DNA of 24,018 nucleotides from JACDBE01 sp051002015 (GCA_051002015.1 JBPCMS010000074.1:1-24018); one strand, 5' to 3'; positions 1 through 9,423 are shown, counted from the first letter of the stretch. Numbers and translations are program-made. The notes: generated by a model not told the origin, from the sequence alone.

Positions 1-2198
1 CGGCGGTCGTCCTCCAGGTGTTGCCAGACAGCAACCTGGCCACGCCGATCGCCCTGCTCATCACCGCCGGTCTGGTCTGGGCCGAGGCCACCGTGGATTG
101 GGCCCGCACCTGGCTGCGGCTGCTCGCCCTCGTCGCCGTGGCGGCACCCGCCCTGTTCCTCGGGTTGTCTGACGCCGCAGAGCTGGTGTGGCAACCGGAG
201 GCGGTGGCCGACACCTCGGTGACGGTCTCCAACCGGTCGCCGGTGGTGATGCTGGTGTTCGACGAGCTGCCGGTGTCGTCGCTGATGACTGTGGACGGAG
301 CCATCAACGCCGATCTGTTCCCCAATTTCGCCCGGCTCGCCGCCGGATCGCACTGGTTCGAGAACGCCCAGTCCAACTCCATCGCCACCACCAGCAGCAT
401 CCCCATCCTGCTCACCGGCCGTCTGGCCGAAGGGGCCAGACCCACCTCGCGTGACCACCCGCTCAGCCTGTTCACCATGCTGGGCGACACCTACGCCATG
501 GACGTCCATGAGACGATCACCAGCCTCTGCCCCAACTCGGTGTGCGCCGGCGAGGGCCGGGTGGCGTCCCCGGCCGCACCCGACCGGCTGGGCACGTCGG
601 CGATGCTGGTCGACGCCTCGATCGTCTGGGGGCACCTCACCCAGCCACCGTGGGTCCGCAACCGGCTCCCCGCCATCGACGGCCAGTGGGGCGGCTTCAC
701 CGGCGCGCCCGGTGGCGGCGACCCGGCCGTCTCCGACCTCCCGCTCGCCCCGCCCGGCCAGCGTCTCACCTGGATCGACAGGATGCTGACCGCCGCCGAG
801 AGCCTCGAGGGCGCCTCCCCCAACACCCTGCAATACACCCATGTGCTGGCTCCCCACATCCCGTGGCAGGCCAACCCGTCCGGCACCCAGTACCAGCGCC
901 CCGAGCAGCTCGGCTCCAGCGTGCTCGGGGTCGAGAACGGCTACTGGGTCGAGGACCGGTCCCGGGCGACCCAGGGCTTGCAACGCCACCTGTTCCAGCT
1001 CGGCCTGGTCGACCGGCTGCTGGGCGGGATCATCGACTCGCTGGAGGAGAGCGGCATCTGGGATGACGGGATCATCGTGGTCACCGCAGACCACGGGGGC
1101 TCGTTCGTCCCCGGCGACCACCGCCGGTGGGTCACCCCGACCAACCTCGATGCCCTGTACCGGGTGCCGCTGTTCATCCGCATCCCCGGCCAGACGGCGG
1201 GGGAGGTGCACGTCGAGAACGCCTACGCCGAGGATGTCCTCCCCACCATCGTCGACCTGCTCGACATCGATCTCGGCCCCGAGTGGGAGTTCGCCGGGAT
1301 GTCGCTGTTCGATCCGGAGCTGCCGGCCAGCCGCCCCCACGAGTACGACCATTTCACCGGCCACCGTGAGGCCCTGGGTGGTGCGGTGGACAGCCTCGCC
1401 GCCGAGGTGGCGTGGATCCACACCCTCATCCCCGACCAGACCAGCTGGGCGGGGGTAGCCGCCGCCGGCCCGCACGCGCATCTGGTGGGCGCGACGACGG
1501 CGACCCTCGATCCCGTGGCGGTGGACGGCGTCATCGCCGAGTTCGACCAGGCGGACGGCTACGCCCAGCTCGACCCCAGCCGGGGCATCGTCCCCACCGT
1601 GCTCACCGGCCGGGTCGGCATCCCCGACGCCATAGAGACCACAGACGTCCTGGTGGCCGTCAACGGCCGGGTGTGGGGCGCCGGCTTCCTGGTGCGGGCG
1701 GGCGGGGCCACGGCGACGATCAACGCCCTCGTCCCCGAGGAGGCGTACCGTCCCGGCGCCAACGAGGTCGTGCTGCTGATCAGCGACGGGGGAGGCGGGT
1801 GGATCGCCGCCGGCGACGGCTCGGTGGCGCCCCTGGTGCTGCGCGACGCGGACGGGGACGCCCTCGCCGTAGCCCCGGCCACCTCGCAGCGGGTGGTCAT
1901 CGACAAGAGCATCATCAACGGCGACCAGCTCCAGGTGAGGGGCTGGTCGGCCGACATCAGCGAGAAGGTGGTCCCTTCCGAGATCCTGGTGTTCTTCGGC
2001 GACCGGCTCGCCTTCCACGGGCCCCCCAACCTCAGCCGCAGCGACGTGCCCCAGTGGTTCGACAGCGAGGATCTCGCCATGTCCGGGTTCGATATCGCCA
2101 TCCCCACCGCCGAGATCCCCGACGGCATCGACCGGGTGACCGTTGTGGCCCGCTTCGGCGACGTCGCCGTCGCCGAGCACGGCACGATCACGTACTGA
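1..2198 (+). CDS. membrane-anchored sulfatase / alkaline-phosphatase-fold protein (5' partial)
   Basis: The reading frame is open to the left edge, so the gene is cut and its true start lies outside; a GTG at 18 is only the first in-window candidate. Numbering from that GTG, a hydrophobic helix (about 33-50) precedes the catalytic domain. Metal-binding-type motifs of the alkaline phosphatase superfamily follow: VMLVFDELP (Asp82), SSIPILLTGR near 127-136 where the Ser/Thr nucleophile usually lies, LAPHIPW (His280), and VVTADHGG (Asp358, His359). A beta-rich tail (about 640-726, with QVRGWSADI) resembles extra domains on cell-envelope enzymes. Known family roles are transfer or hydrolysis of phospho- or sulfo-groups on surface glycans or lipids, with the catalytic domain outside the cell. 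No sulfatase Cys-x-Pro-x-Arg signature is visible, so a phosphotransferase or phosphodiesterase role is as likely as sulfate release. The substrate cannot be told. Confidence 0.8.
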   Translation, partial: AVVLQVLPDSNLATPIALLITAGLVWAEATVDWARTWLRLLALVAVAAPALFLGLSDAAELVWQPEAVADTSVTVSNRSPVVMLVFDELPVSSLMTVDGAINADLFPNFARLAAGSHWFENAQSNSIATTSSIPILLTGRLAEGARPTSRDHPLSLFTMLGDTYAMDVHETITSLCPNSVCAGEGRVASPAAPDRLGTSAMLVDASIVWGHLTQPPWVRNRLPAIDGQWGGFTGAPGGGDPAVSDLPLAPPGQRLTWIDRMLTAAESLEGASPNTLQYTHVLAPHIPWQANPSGTQYQRPEQLGSSVLGVENGYWVEDRSRATQGLQRHLFQLGLVDRLLGGIIDSLEESGIWDDGIIVVTADHGGSFVPGDHRRWVTPTNLDALYRVPLFIRIPGQTAGEVHVENAYAEDVLPTIVDLLDIDLGPEWEFAGMSLFDPELPASRPHEYDHFTGHREALGGAVDSLAAEVAWIHTLIPDQTSWAGVAAAGPHAHLVGATTATLDPVAVDGVIAEFDQADGYAQLDPSRGIVPTVLTGRVGIPDAIETTDVLVAVNGRVWGAGFLVRAGGATATINALVPEEAYRPGANEVVLLISDGGGGWIAAGDGSVAPLVLRDADGDALAVAPATSQRVVIDKSIINGDQLQVRGWSADISEKVVPSEILVFFGDRLAFHGPPNLSRSDVPQWFDSEDLAMSGFDIAIPTAEIPDGIDRVTVVARFGDVAVAEHGTITY

Positions 2199-2209
2199 GA
2201 CTGATCGGA

Positions 2210-2223
2210 CCGGCCGACGCCGG
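2210..2223. terminator. weak hairpin between convergent genes
   Basis: CCGGC-CGAC-GCCGG forms a 5-bp stem in the 33-bp gap between the stop codons of the sulfatase-fold gene and the DUF255 gene. There is no T tract, so termination is only suggested by position. Confidence 0.2.
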
Positions 2224-2231
2224 GACGGGGG

Positions 2232-4262
2232 TCAGCCGTCGAGCTGGGCGGCGAACCGGGCCGGGTCGGCCACGGGGAGGTCGCACCGCATGTCCCGACA
2301 GACGAATGCGGCGGCGTCCTGGGCCGGGACCCGGTCGGCGAGCAGGGGCACGGCCGGGTCAGGGCCGTCGGCCACGGCGAGCACCACGTCGGGACGGTAC
2401 CTGCCCCACGCCACCCGCTCCAGCGGTCTGCGGGCAGGCGGCGGCCCGACCACGGCCACCTGGCGTCCGCGGCCCGGCGCCGAGGCGATGACGGCGAGGA
2501 GCTGCCCCACCGCCGTCGGGTGCCGTTCGATGAGGAGCCCCGCCGCCGCCAGCACCCCGTCGATCAGGTGGAGCAGGGCGGCGTCGCCCGTATAGCCATG
2601 GAGCACGGCCAGGGCCTCGGCCATCAGGGCGTTGTCGGAGGGGGTCGGGTTGTCGAACAGGTTCTTGGGCCGGGCGATCAACGTCGGGTCGCCGCTCTCG
2701 GTGGCGAAGAACCCGCCGGCGGGGTCGGCGAAGCGGCGCACCGCCTCGTCCACCAGGCGCGCCCCGTGCTGGTACCAGCGGCGGTCCCCGGTGAGCTGGT
2801 AGACGGCGAACAGCCCGAGGGCGGCCGCCCCGTAGTCGTCGCAGAACCCGCCGGGCCCGGGGCGGCCGTGCCGCCACGAGCGGAGCAGGCCACCGTCGGG
2901 GGTGGTGAGCTGGTCGACCATGAACCGGGCCAGGTCGACGGCGGCGGTGCGGAAGCGGGCATCCTCGAGCACCGCGGCGGCTTCGGCGAAGGCGCGCAGC
3001 GCCAGCCCGTTCCAAGCGGTAACCACCTTGTCGTCGACGGCGGGGCGCACCCGCAGCCGGCGCGCCGCCAGCAGGGACCGCCTCACCACGGCAAGCCGCT
3101 CCCCGGCTGCGGCCGGCGTGATCCCGAACCGATCGGCGACCTGGGCGAGGTCGAGCGGGCGATGCAGCACGTTGGATCCCTCGAAGTTGCCTTCGAGGGT
3201 GGCCCCGTAAGAGGCGGCGGCGAAGGCGCGCTCGTCGCCGAGCACCTCACCCAGCTCGTCCCACGTCCACACCGAGTACTTCCCCTCCACCCCCTCGGCG
3301 TCGGCGTCCTCCCCCGAGTGGAACCCGCTGGCGGGATCGGCCAGGTCGGAGAGCAGGTACTCCAGCGTCTCGACGGCGACGATGCGGTACCGGTCGATCC
3401 CGGTGACCTGCCACGCCCTGAGGTAGAGCCGGGCGAGCATGGCGTTGTCGTAGAGCATCTTCTCGAAGTGGGGGATGAGCCAGATGCGGTCGGTGGCGTA
3501 GCGGGCGAAGCCGCCTCCGAGGTGGTCGTAGATGCCGCCGGCGTGCATCGCGTCGAGGCTGGTGGTGAGCATCATCTCCAGCTCGGCGCCGCGCCCCGGC
3601 GGCGACCCGGAGGCGAGCAGCCGAAGCACCAGCTCCAGATTGGGCGCCTGGGGAAACTTGGGGGCGCCCCCGAACCCGCCGTAGGTGCGATCGAACCCGG
3701 CCATCCAGGCGTCGACGGCACCGTCGAGCGCCTCATTCCCCGGCACGCCGTCTGCGGGCGGGATCACGGCGCCGACGGCGGCGCTGAGCCGCTGGGCCTG
3801 CTCGGTCAGCTCCCCCCTGCGCTCCGCCCAGGCGTGGACCACGGACTCGAGCACCCGCCGGAACGACGGGTGGCCACCCCGGTCGGTCTTGGGGAAGTAG
3901 GTGCCGGCCAGGAAGGGCTCGCCACCTGCGGTGAGGAACACCGTCATCGGCCAGCCGCCTTGGCCGGTCATCGCCTGGACGGCGTCCATGTAGATGCGGT
4001 CGACATCGGGCCTCTCCTCGCGGTCGACCTTGATGCTGACGAAGTGGCGGTTGAGGTAGTCGGCGATGTCCTCGTCCTCGAATGACTCGTGGGCCATGAC
4101 GTGGCACCAATGGCAGGTGGCATAGCCGACCGAGAGCAGGACGGGACGGTCGGTGTCCCGAGCCGCATCAAAGGCCTCGGTGCCCCACTCGTACCAGTCG
4201 ACCGGGTTGCCGGCGTGCTGCAGCAGGTAGGGGCTGGAGGCGGCGGCGAGTCTGTTGGGCAC
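2232..4262 (-). CDS. thioredoxin-domain protein of the DUF255 / YyaL (SPATA20) family
   Basis: The predicted protein has 676 residues, the usual length for this family. The N-terminal thioredoxin-like DUF255 domain (about 1-165) contains the family hallmarks SSPYLLQHAGNPVDW and ATCHWCHVMAHESFED, giving a C50-x-x-C53 redox pair, and the GGWPMTVFLT strand. The rest is an (alpha/alpha)6-barrel-like region of the six-hairpin glycosidase/epimerase fold, with HFEKMLYDNA and NPTPSDNALMAEAL. The family is widespread but its reaction is not established. Start choice: the frame is open further upstream, but homologues begin a few residues before the ANRLA..SPYL block, which fits GTG 4262. A TACGGT box seven bases ahead of that GTG suggests a leaderless mRNA. 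The gene converges on the sulfatase-fold gene and diverges from the sigma factor gene. Confidence 0.9.
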   Translation of the reverse strand: MPNRLAAASSPYLLQHAGNPVDWYEWGTEAFDAARDTDRPVLLSVGYATCHWCHVMAHESFEDEDIADYLNRHFVSIKVDREERPDVDRIYMDAVQAMTGQGGWPMTVFLTAGGEPFLAGTYFPKTDRGGHPSFRRVLESVVHAWAERRGELTEQAQRLSAAVGAVIPPADGVPGNEALDGAVDAWMAGFDRTYGGFGGAPKFPQAPNLELVLRLLASGSPPGRGAELEMMLTTSLDAMHAGGIYDHLGGGFARYATDRIWLIPHFEKMLYDNAMLARLYLRAWQVTGIDRYRIVAVETLEYLLSDLADPASGFHSGEDADAEGVEGKYSVWTWDELGEVLGDERAFAAASYGATLEGNFEGSNVLHRPLDLAQVADRFGITPAAAGERLAVVRRSLLAARRLRVRPAVDDKVVTAWNGLALRAFAEAAAVLEDARFRTAAVDLARFMVDQLTTPDGGLLRSWRHGRPGPGGFCDDYGAAALGLFAVYQLTGDRRWYQHGARLVDEAVRRFADPAGGFFATESGDPTLIARPKNLFDNPTPSDNALMAEALAVLHGYTGDAALLHLIDGVLAAAGLLIERHPTAVGQLLAVIASAPGRGRQVAVVGPPPARRPLERVAWGRYRPDVVLAVADGPDPAVPLLADRVPAQDAAAFVCRDMRCDLPVADPARFAAQLDG

Positions 4263-4269
4263 GACGCCC

Positions 4270-4275
4270 ACCGTA
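4270..4275 (-). promoter_or_regulatory. candidate -10 box (TACGGT) for leaderless DUF255 mRNA
   Basis: On the minus strand TACGGT is followed by seven bases and then the chosen GTG at 4262, the spacing expected if transcription starts on the start codon. No convincing -35 box is visible. Confidence 0.35.
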
Positions 4276-4361
4276 CCCGGCGACGGACCTCTGGCATGCG
4301 GGGAATGCCCCGTTGCCGCCGGTTGTTGTTCACCTTGCCGTCGCAAACCCGAGAAAATGGG

Positions 4362-4390
4362 TTCACAGGACGGCGGATGTGTGTGATATT
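4362..4390 (+). promoter_or_regulatory. candidate sigma-A promoter of the sigma factor gene
   Basis: TTCACA (4362-4367, five of six to TTGACA) is separated by 17 bases from GATATT (4385-4390, four of six to TATAAT), with TGTGT just ahead of the -10. It would give a 5' leader of about 200 nt that includes the CRP-like dyad. Confidence 0.4.
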
Positions 4391-4407
4391 GAACCAACAT
4401 CCGACCT

Positions 4408-4423
4408 TGTGATGCAATTCACG
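4408..4423. promoter_or_regulatory. CRP-like operator (TGTGA-N6-TCACG)
   Basis: TGTGA-TGCAAT-TCACG matches nine of ten fixed positions of the TGTGA-N6-TCACA site bound by CRP/Cmr/GlxR-type regulators. It lies about 11 bases downstream of the transcription start implied by the candidate promoter, a position that usually gives repression. Confidence 0.4.
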
Positions 4424-4597
4424 AGTGATCCCGCAGATCGGAGCGCCTTCGATCTGGGGGTCGTCGGGACATCCCACCCTCGTGCCGTTGTTCTGCGATG
4501 GCCGGGAAGGGGGTTCGACGGGCAGGTAACGGTGTGCCGCGTCTCGGTAGGGGACGCGAGTACGTTTTGATCGAGGGTTCTTGGAGGACGGCTTCAG

Positions 4598-5641
<1,044 letters not shown>

Positions 5642-5646
5642 CGCGG

Positions 5647-5662
5647 CGGCCGTTACCGGCCG
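5647..5662. terminator. hairpin between convergent sigma and sugar transferase genes
   Basis: CGGCCG-TTAC-CGGCCG is a perfect 6-bp stem with a 4-nt loop, filling most of the 27-bp gap between the two stop codons. It could act in both directions. No T run follows on either strand. Confidence 0.35.
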
Positions 5663-5668
5663 GAGCCG

Positions 5669-6301
5669 TCAATCGCCCTCGCCGGGTTCCGGCTCGACCG
5701 TGCCGGTGAAGTCGGGCATGGTGGCGTGGCCCTCTGCGCTGATCCCCTGCCTGGTCAACACCTGCCGCACCGTCATCCCCAGGATCCTGAGGTCGAGCCC
5801 GATCGACCGGTTGTCCACGTACCACAGGTCGAGGGCGAACCTCTCGTCCCAGGTGGTGGCATTGCGCCCGTTCACCTGCGCCCAACCGGTGATACCCGGT
5901 CTGACGTCGTGTCGTCGCGCCTGGTCGGGGCTGTAGCGGTCGAGGTACTCCATCAACAGCGGTCTGGGACCAACCAGGCTCATATCACCCTTGAGCACGT
6001 TGACCAGCTCGGGGAGCTCGTCCAGGCTGGTGCGGCGGAGGAAGCGCCCCAGCGGGGTGAGCCGCCCGGCGTCGTTCGCCTGGGCCCGAGACGGGTCCGC
6101 GGTGGGCAGCATCGTCCGGAACTTGACCAGCTCGAACGGTTGCCCGTCGAGCCCCGGGCGCCGCTGCCGGAACAGCACGGGGCGGCCCATCGTGGCCACG
6201 ATGGCGATCCCCACCGCAAGCAGTATCGGGCTGATCAGCACCAGCCCGATGCTCGCCCCGGCGATGTCGAGGATTCGCTTCGCCGCCGATGACGAGGTCA
6301 C
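5669..6301 (-). CDS. small phosphoglycosyl transferase (bacterial sugar transferase, PglC/WcaJ core type)
   Basis: The enzyme class moves a phospho-sugar from a nucleotide sugar to a polyprenyl phosphate at the inner face of the membrane, the first step of many exopolysaccharide or O-antigen pathways. The 210-residue product is the minimal monotopic form: AAKRILDIAGA, one reentrant hydrophobic helix (about 12-37), FRQRRPGLDGQPFELVKFRT, the catalytic Asp-Glu pair in SLDELPE (94-95), KGDMSLVGPRPL and VRPGITGWAQVNGRN. The start was set at GTG 6301 because the upstream extension of the frame is the antisense-like shadow of the neighbouring gene and the KRxLD motif should lie near the N-terminus. 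It begins 19 bp after the carbamoyltransferase stop, so the two are probably one operon. The sugar transferred is unknown. Confidence 0.9.
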   Translation of the reverse strand: MTSSSAAKRILDIAGASIGLVLISPILLAVGIAIVATMGRPVLFRQRRPGLDGQPFELVKFRTMLPTADPSRAQANDAGRLTPLGRFLRRTSLDELPELVNVLKGDMSLVGPRPLLMEYLDRYSPDQARRHDVRPGITGWAQVNGRNATTWDERFALDLWYVDNRSIGLDLRILGMTVRQVLTRQGISAEGHATMPDFTGTVEPEPGEGD

Positions 6302-6320
6302 GTCGCCTGCAACCCCGGTG

Positions 6321-8021
6321 CTACTTCGATACCCGCACGTTCCCCAGGTAGAGGACGTCGAGGCCGCAGGTGGAGAAGGTGCGGATGGCGTCGTCCGGGG
6401 TGCACACGATCGGCTCACCGTTGAGGTTGAAGCTGGTGTTGAGCACGATGGGCACGCCGGTCAGCTCGGAGAAGTGCTCGATCAGGTCGTAGTAGCGAGG
6501 GTTGTCCTCCCGCTCCACCGTCTGCAATCGCCCGCTGCCGTCGACGTGGACCACCGCCGGGACCTCGGACCGCTTCTCGGGACGGAACATGATCACCCGC
6601 TCCATGAACGGCACCCTGGTCTCCGGGGGGCACTCGAACCATTCGGACACCCGCTCGGCCAGGATGGCGGGGGCGAACGGCCGGAACGCCTCGCGGAACT
6701 TCACGGCGGCGTTGACCACGTCCCTGCCGTCCTCACGTCTCGGGTCGAGGAGGATCGACCGGTTCCCCAGGGCACGCTGGCCGAACTCCATCCTGCCCTG
6801 GAACCAGCCGATGATCCTGCCATCTGCCAGGTCCTCGGCGGCGCGGCGTGACGGCTCGTCCACCACCTCGGCCAAGCCGAACTTGTAACGCTGCACCGTG
6901 TCGAGGCAGGCGGCGTCGCTGTACTCCGGCCCCCAGTAGTTGTGGCCGGCGGTGGGGGGCCGCTCTCCCGAGCGCATGTTGTGCAGGAACAGGGCGGCCC
7001 CGATGGAGGTCCCGGAATCGTCGGGGCAGCTCGTTATCGCCGCCGTCTTGAAGGGGGTGAGCCGGTCCACCTTGCCGTTGAAGACGCTGTTCATGAAGCA
7101 CCCGCCCGACAGGATCACGTGGTCGAGCCCCGACCGCCGGTGGAGGGCGGTGGCGATCCTGGTGACGGTCTCCTCGAACACCTGCTGCATGGCGGATGCC
7201 AGCATCTGGTGCTCGGCGGTGATGGGCTCGTGGCGGAGCCGGGGCGGTCCGAACTCCCCGACGAACCGATCGGAGAACTGCCTGCGGTCGAAGTAGTTGA
7301 AGTACTCGAAGTACTCCAGGGCAAGCTCGAAGCGACCGTCCTCGTGGACCGTGATCAGCTTGCGGAGGCGGTCGGTGATCGGGTTGTCGGGGTCGGCGTA
7401 CGAGGCCAGCGCCATCACCTTCCACTCGTCCGAGTCGTGCTTGAAACCGAGGAACTGGGTGATGGTCCCGTAGAACAGTCCGAGCGAGTGGGGGAAGTGG
7501 ACCTCGGAGAACACCTCGAGGTCTGCACCGCGCGCCACCCCCATCTGGCTGGTCAGGGTCTCGCCCCGGCCGTCCATCACCAGGAACGCAACCGGGTCGG
7601 CGGGGCAGGTGAGGAAGGCGTTGCCGATGTGGGAGTGGTAGTGGTCGACGAACGTCACCGGGGGCACGCCCCTGGCCACGTTGGTCAGGGTCATCTCCCC
7701 GTTGGCGGGGGTACCGGCGAGCATGGCGATGCGGGCCGGGACCTGCTGCAGGTGCTCGGTGCGCCAGCGCCGCGAGCTGAGGTAGCCGGCGGGCGTGGTC
7801 TGGATGTCGATGGCCGGGTTCCAGGCGACGGCGATCTCGTCGATGTCGCCGAGGGTCATCCCCGCCTCGTCCAGGCACCTCTGGACGGCGAGGACGGGGA
7901 AGACGCTGCTCAGCTTCTTGCGGTCGAGCCGCTCCTCGGGGATCGCCGACACCACGACGCCGTCGACCACGACGGCGGCCGAGCAGATGTACACGTCGTG
8001 GCAGATGCCGAGGATGTTCAT
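6321..8021 (-). CDS. carbamoyltransferase, NodU/CmcH family
   Basis: The family transfers a carbamoyl group from carbamoyl phosphate, via carbamoyl-adenylate, to a hydroxyl on a sugar or antibiotic. The 566-residue protein shows the Kae1-like domain with NILGICHDVY at the N-terminus, EERLDRKK (about 30-36), FVDHYHSHIGNAF with the conserved His cluster (127-131), VMDGRGE (149-154) and LSGGCFMNSVFNGK. The YrdC-like C-terminal part has GWFQGRMEFGQRALGNRS and LNTSFNLNGEPIV. ATG 8021 was chosen because homologues start at the NILGI strand; a start at 8060 would add 13 residues. The neighbouring sugar transferase suggests carbamoylation of an envelope polysaccharide. The HDVYICSAAVV stretch departs a little from the common HDSSAALV motif, which may reflect a different acceptor. 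Confidence 0.9.
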   Translation of the reverse strand: MNILGICHDVYICSAAVVVDGVVVSAIPEERLDRKKLSSVFPVLAVQRCLDEAGMTLGDIDEIAVAWNPAIDIQTTPAGYLSSRRWRTEHLQQVPARIAMLAGTPANGEMTLTNVARGVPPVTFVDHYHSHIGNAFLTCPADPVAFLVMDGRGETLTSQMGVARGADLEVFSEVHFPHSLGLFYGTITQFLGFKHDSDEWKVMALASYADPDNPITDRLRKLITVHEDGRFELALEYFEYFNYFDRRQFSDRFVGEFGPPRLRHEPITAEHQMLASAMQQVFEETVTRIATALHRRSGLDHVILSGGCFMNSVFNGKVDRLTPFKTAAITSCPDDSGTSIGAALFLHNMRSGERPPTAGHNYWGPEYSDAACLDTVQRYKFGLAEVVDEPSRRAAEDLADGRIIGWFQGRMEFGQRALGNRSILLDPRREDGRDVVNAAVKFREAFRPFAPAILAERVSEWFECPPETRVPFMERVIMFRPEKRSEVPAVVHVDGSGRLQTVEREDNPRYYDLIEHFSELTGVPIVLNTSFNLNGEPIVCTPDDAIRTFSTCGLDVLYLGNVRVSK

Positions 8022-8258
8022 TGGTTGCACCCCATGCGATCTCGTCCTCTCTGGCGTCACATCGACGGCGTTCGCCGCCTGGGGGGGCGGGTGCTCCTGC
8101 CGTCCGGGCGGATGGTACGTGACGCGGGGGAGGTCGCGGTTGCTCCGGGATCGGCGGCGTGCTCAGCCGACCAGCGAGCGGCGCAACTCCCCCATCCGGT
8201 TCTACCGTTGGGTCATGCTGACCGCCGCCGCCGGCCTCCTCCCCGCCCCCTGTCGGCG
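8022..8258. other. divergent intergenic region with a short leader ORF
   Basis: This 237-bp region separates the carbamoyltransferase from the GT4 gene. On the minus side a TACCAT box (8117-8112) is a weak promoter candidate with no matching -35. On the plus side it carries the TACCGT box and a 15-codon reading frame described separately. No other gene is supported. Confidence 0.4.
8203..8208 (+). promoter_or_regulatory. candidate -10 box (TACCGT), leaderless type
   Basis: TACCGT lies exactly six bases before an ATG at 8215 that opens a 15-codon frame ending at the GT4 start. The spacing fits leaderless transcription. The -35 region shows no clear match. Confidence 0.35.
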
Positions 8259-8262
8259 ATGA
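8215..8262 (+). CDS. possible 15-residue leader peptide ahead of the GT4 gene
   Basis: ATG 8215 opens a frame coding for MLTAAAGLLPAPCRR whose TGA (8260-8262) overlaps the ATG of the glycosyltransferase gene as ATGA. With a -10-like TACCGT six bases upstream, it could be translated without a ribosome binding site and pass ribosomes on to the GT4 start, which has no good Shine-Dalgarno of its own. It is not known as a family and could be chance. Confidence 0.3.
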   Translation: MLTAAAGLLPAPCRR

Positions 8263-9335
8263 CCCCGCTGCGGATCGGGATGCTGGCGCCGATCAGCCAC
8301 CCGGTTCCCCCCTCCGGCTACGGTCCGTGGGAACGGGTGACCGCCAACCTGGTAGAGGAGCTGGTTGGGCTCGGTCACGCCGTCACCCTGTTCGCCGCCG
8401 GTGGCTCGCAGACCTCCGCCGACCTGGTCGTCACCGCCCCGCACCCCCTGGCGGGGCCGCCGCCGAGCCACCCGGACGGGGGCTCTGCGGAGGCGCTCGA
8501 CCCGAGGGTCTGGGAGGAGCTCCACATCGGCACCGCCGCCTCAGCCGCCCGGGAGGGGAGCTTCGACGTGGTGCACTCCCATCTCCACGCCCATGCCCTC
8601 CCCTTCGCACCGCTCCTTCCATGCCCCTTGCTCACGACGCTGCACGGGGCGGCGTGGAACAAGGCGGTCCATCCCCTGCTCGGCGCCTACGCCGACCAAC
8701 CGTTCGTGTCCCTGTCGATCGCCGAGCGCCGGTTCTTCCCCGGATTGAACTACGTGGCGACGGTCCACAACGGGATCCGGATCGACGGCTTCGTCCCCGG
8801 ACCCGGAGGCGGGCCGGTGGTCTTTGTGGGAAGGCTCGCCCCCGAGAAGGCACCGGACCTGGCGCTGGCGGCAGCGGAGACGGCCGGTGTCGACATCGTT
8901 CTTGCGGGAATGGTGGAGGAGCAGCATGGCGACTTCTTCGAGCAACGAATCCGGCCCAGGCTCCGCCCCAACCGGGCCGAGTACGTCGGCGCCCTGACCG
9001 CACCGGAAGTGGAGGCGCTGTACCGCACCGCCTCGGCCCTGATCATGCCGCTGCGCTGGGACGAGCCGTTCGGGCTGGTCGTGGTCGAGGCGCTCGCCAG
9101 CGGCACCCCGGTGGTGGCATGGCGCCGGGGCGCCATGCCGGAGCTGGTGGAGGACGGCGTGACCGGCTTCCTGGTCGACTCGGTCGCCGAGGCGGCCACC
9201 GCCATCGGTCGGCTCGACGCGATCGACCGCTCCGCCTGCCGGGCGGACGCCGAGCGGCGCTTCGGTGCCAGGACGATGGCGGACGGATATGTTGCCGCCT
9301 ACCGCAAGGTGATCACCACCGCCAAGGATCGCTGA
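8259..9335 (+). CDS. glycosyltransferase family 4 (GT-B fold)
   Basis: A retaining GT-B glycosyltransferase of 358 residues. The N-terminal half has the loop PVPPSGYGPWERVTANLVEEL (about 15-35) typical of GT4 enzymes that start MRI.ML.P. The C-terminal half has VHNGIRIDGF (169-178), VVFVGRLAPEKAPD (187-200) and the donor-site EPFGLVVVEALASG (269-282), giving the Glu-x7-Glu pair at 269 and 277. The frame stays open far upstream, but family alignment from memory supports ATG 8259; the ATGA overlap with the short leader frame supports it too. It faces a GH130 enzyme in a convergent pair. A link between GT4 and GH130 genes suggests that both act on a mannose-containing glycan, but donor and acceptor are not visible. 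Confidence 0.9.
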   Translation: MTPLRIGMLAPISHPVPPSGYGPWERVTANLVEELVGLGHAVTLFAAGGSQTSADLVVTAPHPLAGPPPSHPDGGSAEALDPRVWEELHIGTAASAAREGSFDVVHSHLHAHALPFAPLLPCPLLTTLHGAAWNKAVHPLLGAYADQPFVSLSIAERRFFPGLNYVATVHNGIRIDGFVPGPGGGPVVFVGRLAPEKAPDLALAAAETAGVDIVLAGMVEEQHGDFFEQRIRPRLRPNRAEYVGALTAPEVEALYRTASALIMPLRWDEPFGLVVVEALASGTPVVAWRRGAMPELVEDGVTGFLVDSVAEAATAIGRLDAIDRSACRADAERRFGARTMADGYVAAYRKVITTAKDR

Positions 9336-9423
9336 GACCCCCGAAGACATGGCCCTGGCATATATCGCCCAACTTGAGCGGATTGGACATCGCCAGGTCT
9401 ATCGGCGGAGCTTCTTAGGTTCG

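Larger units (their letters stand above)
4263..4597. other. 335-bp regulatory intergenic region
   Basis: This stretch between the divergent DUF255 and sigma factor genes is visibly richer in A+T than its flanks and I see no supported gene in it. It holds a possible sigma-A-type promoter for the sigma factor gene, a CRP-like dyad, and the leaderless-type -10 box of the DUF255 gene. The part from 4430 to 4580 shows nothing I can name. The size is large for this compact genome and suggests layered control of the sigma gene. Confidence 0.6.

Noticed and set aside
2520..4085. 521-codon plus-strand frame opposite the DUF255 gene
   Set aside because: It lies wholly antisense to a clear family member, is rich in Gly, Val, Glu and Pro from reversed codons, and has no motif.
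4567..4580. GTTT...GGGTTC just before the sigma-70 gene as a SigF-type promoter
   Set aside because: The spacer is only eight bases and the -10 does not match GGGTA.
6942..8258. In-frame N-terminal extension of the GT4 gene by more than 400 codons
   Set aside because: It is antisense to the carbamoyltransferase gene and homologues of GT4 enzymes start at the MTPLRIGML strand.
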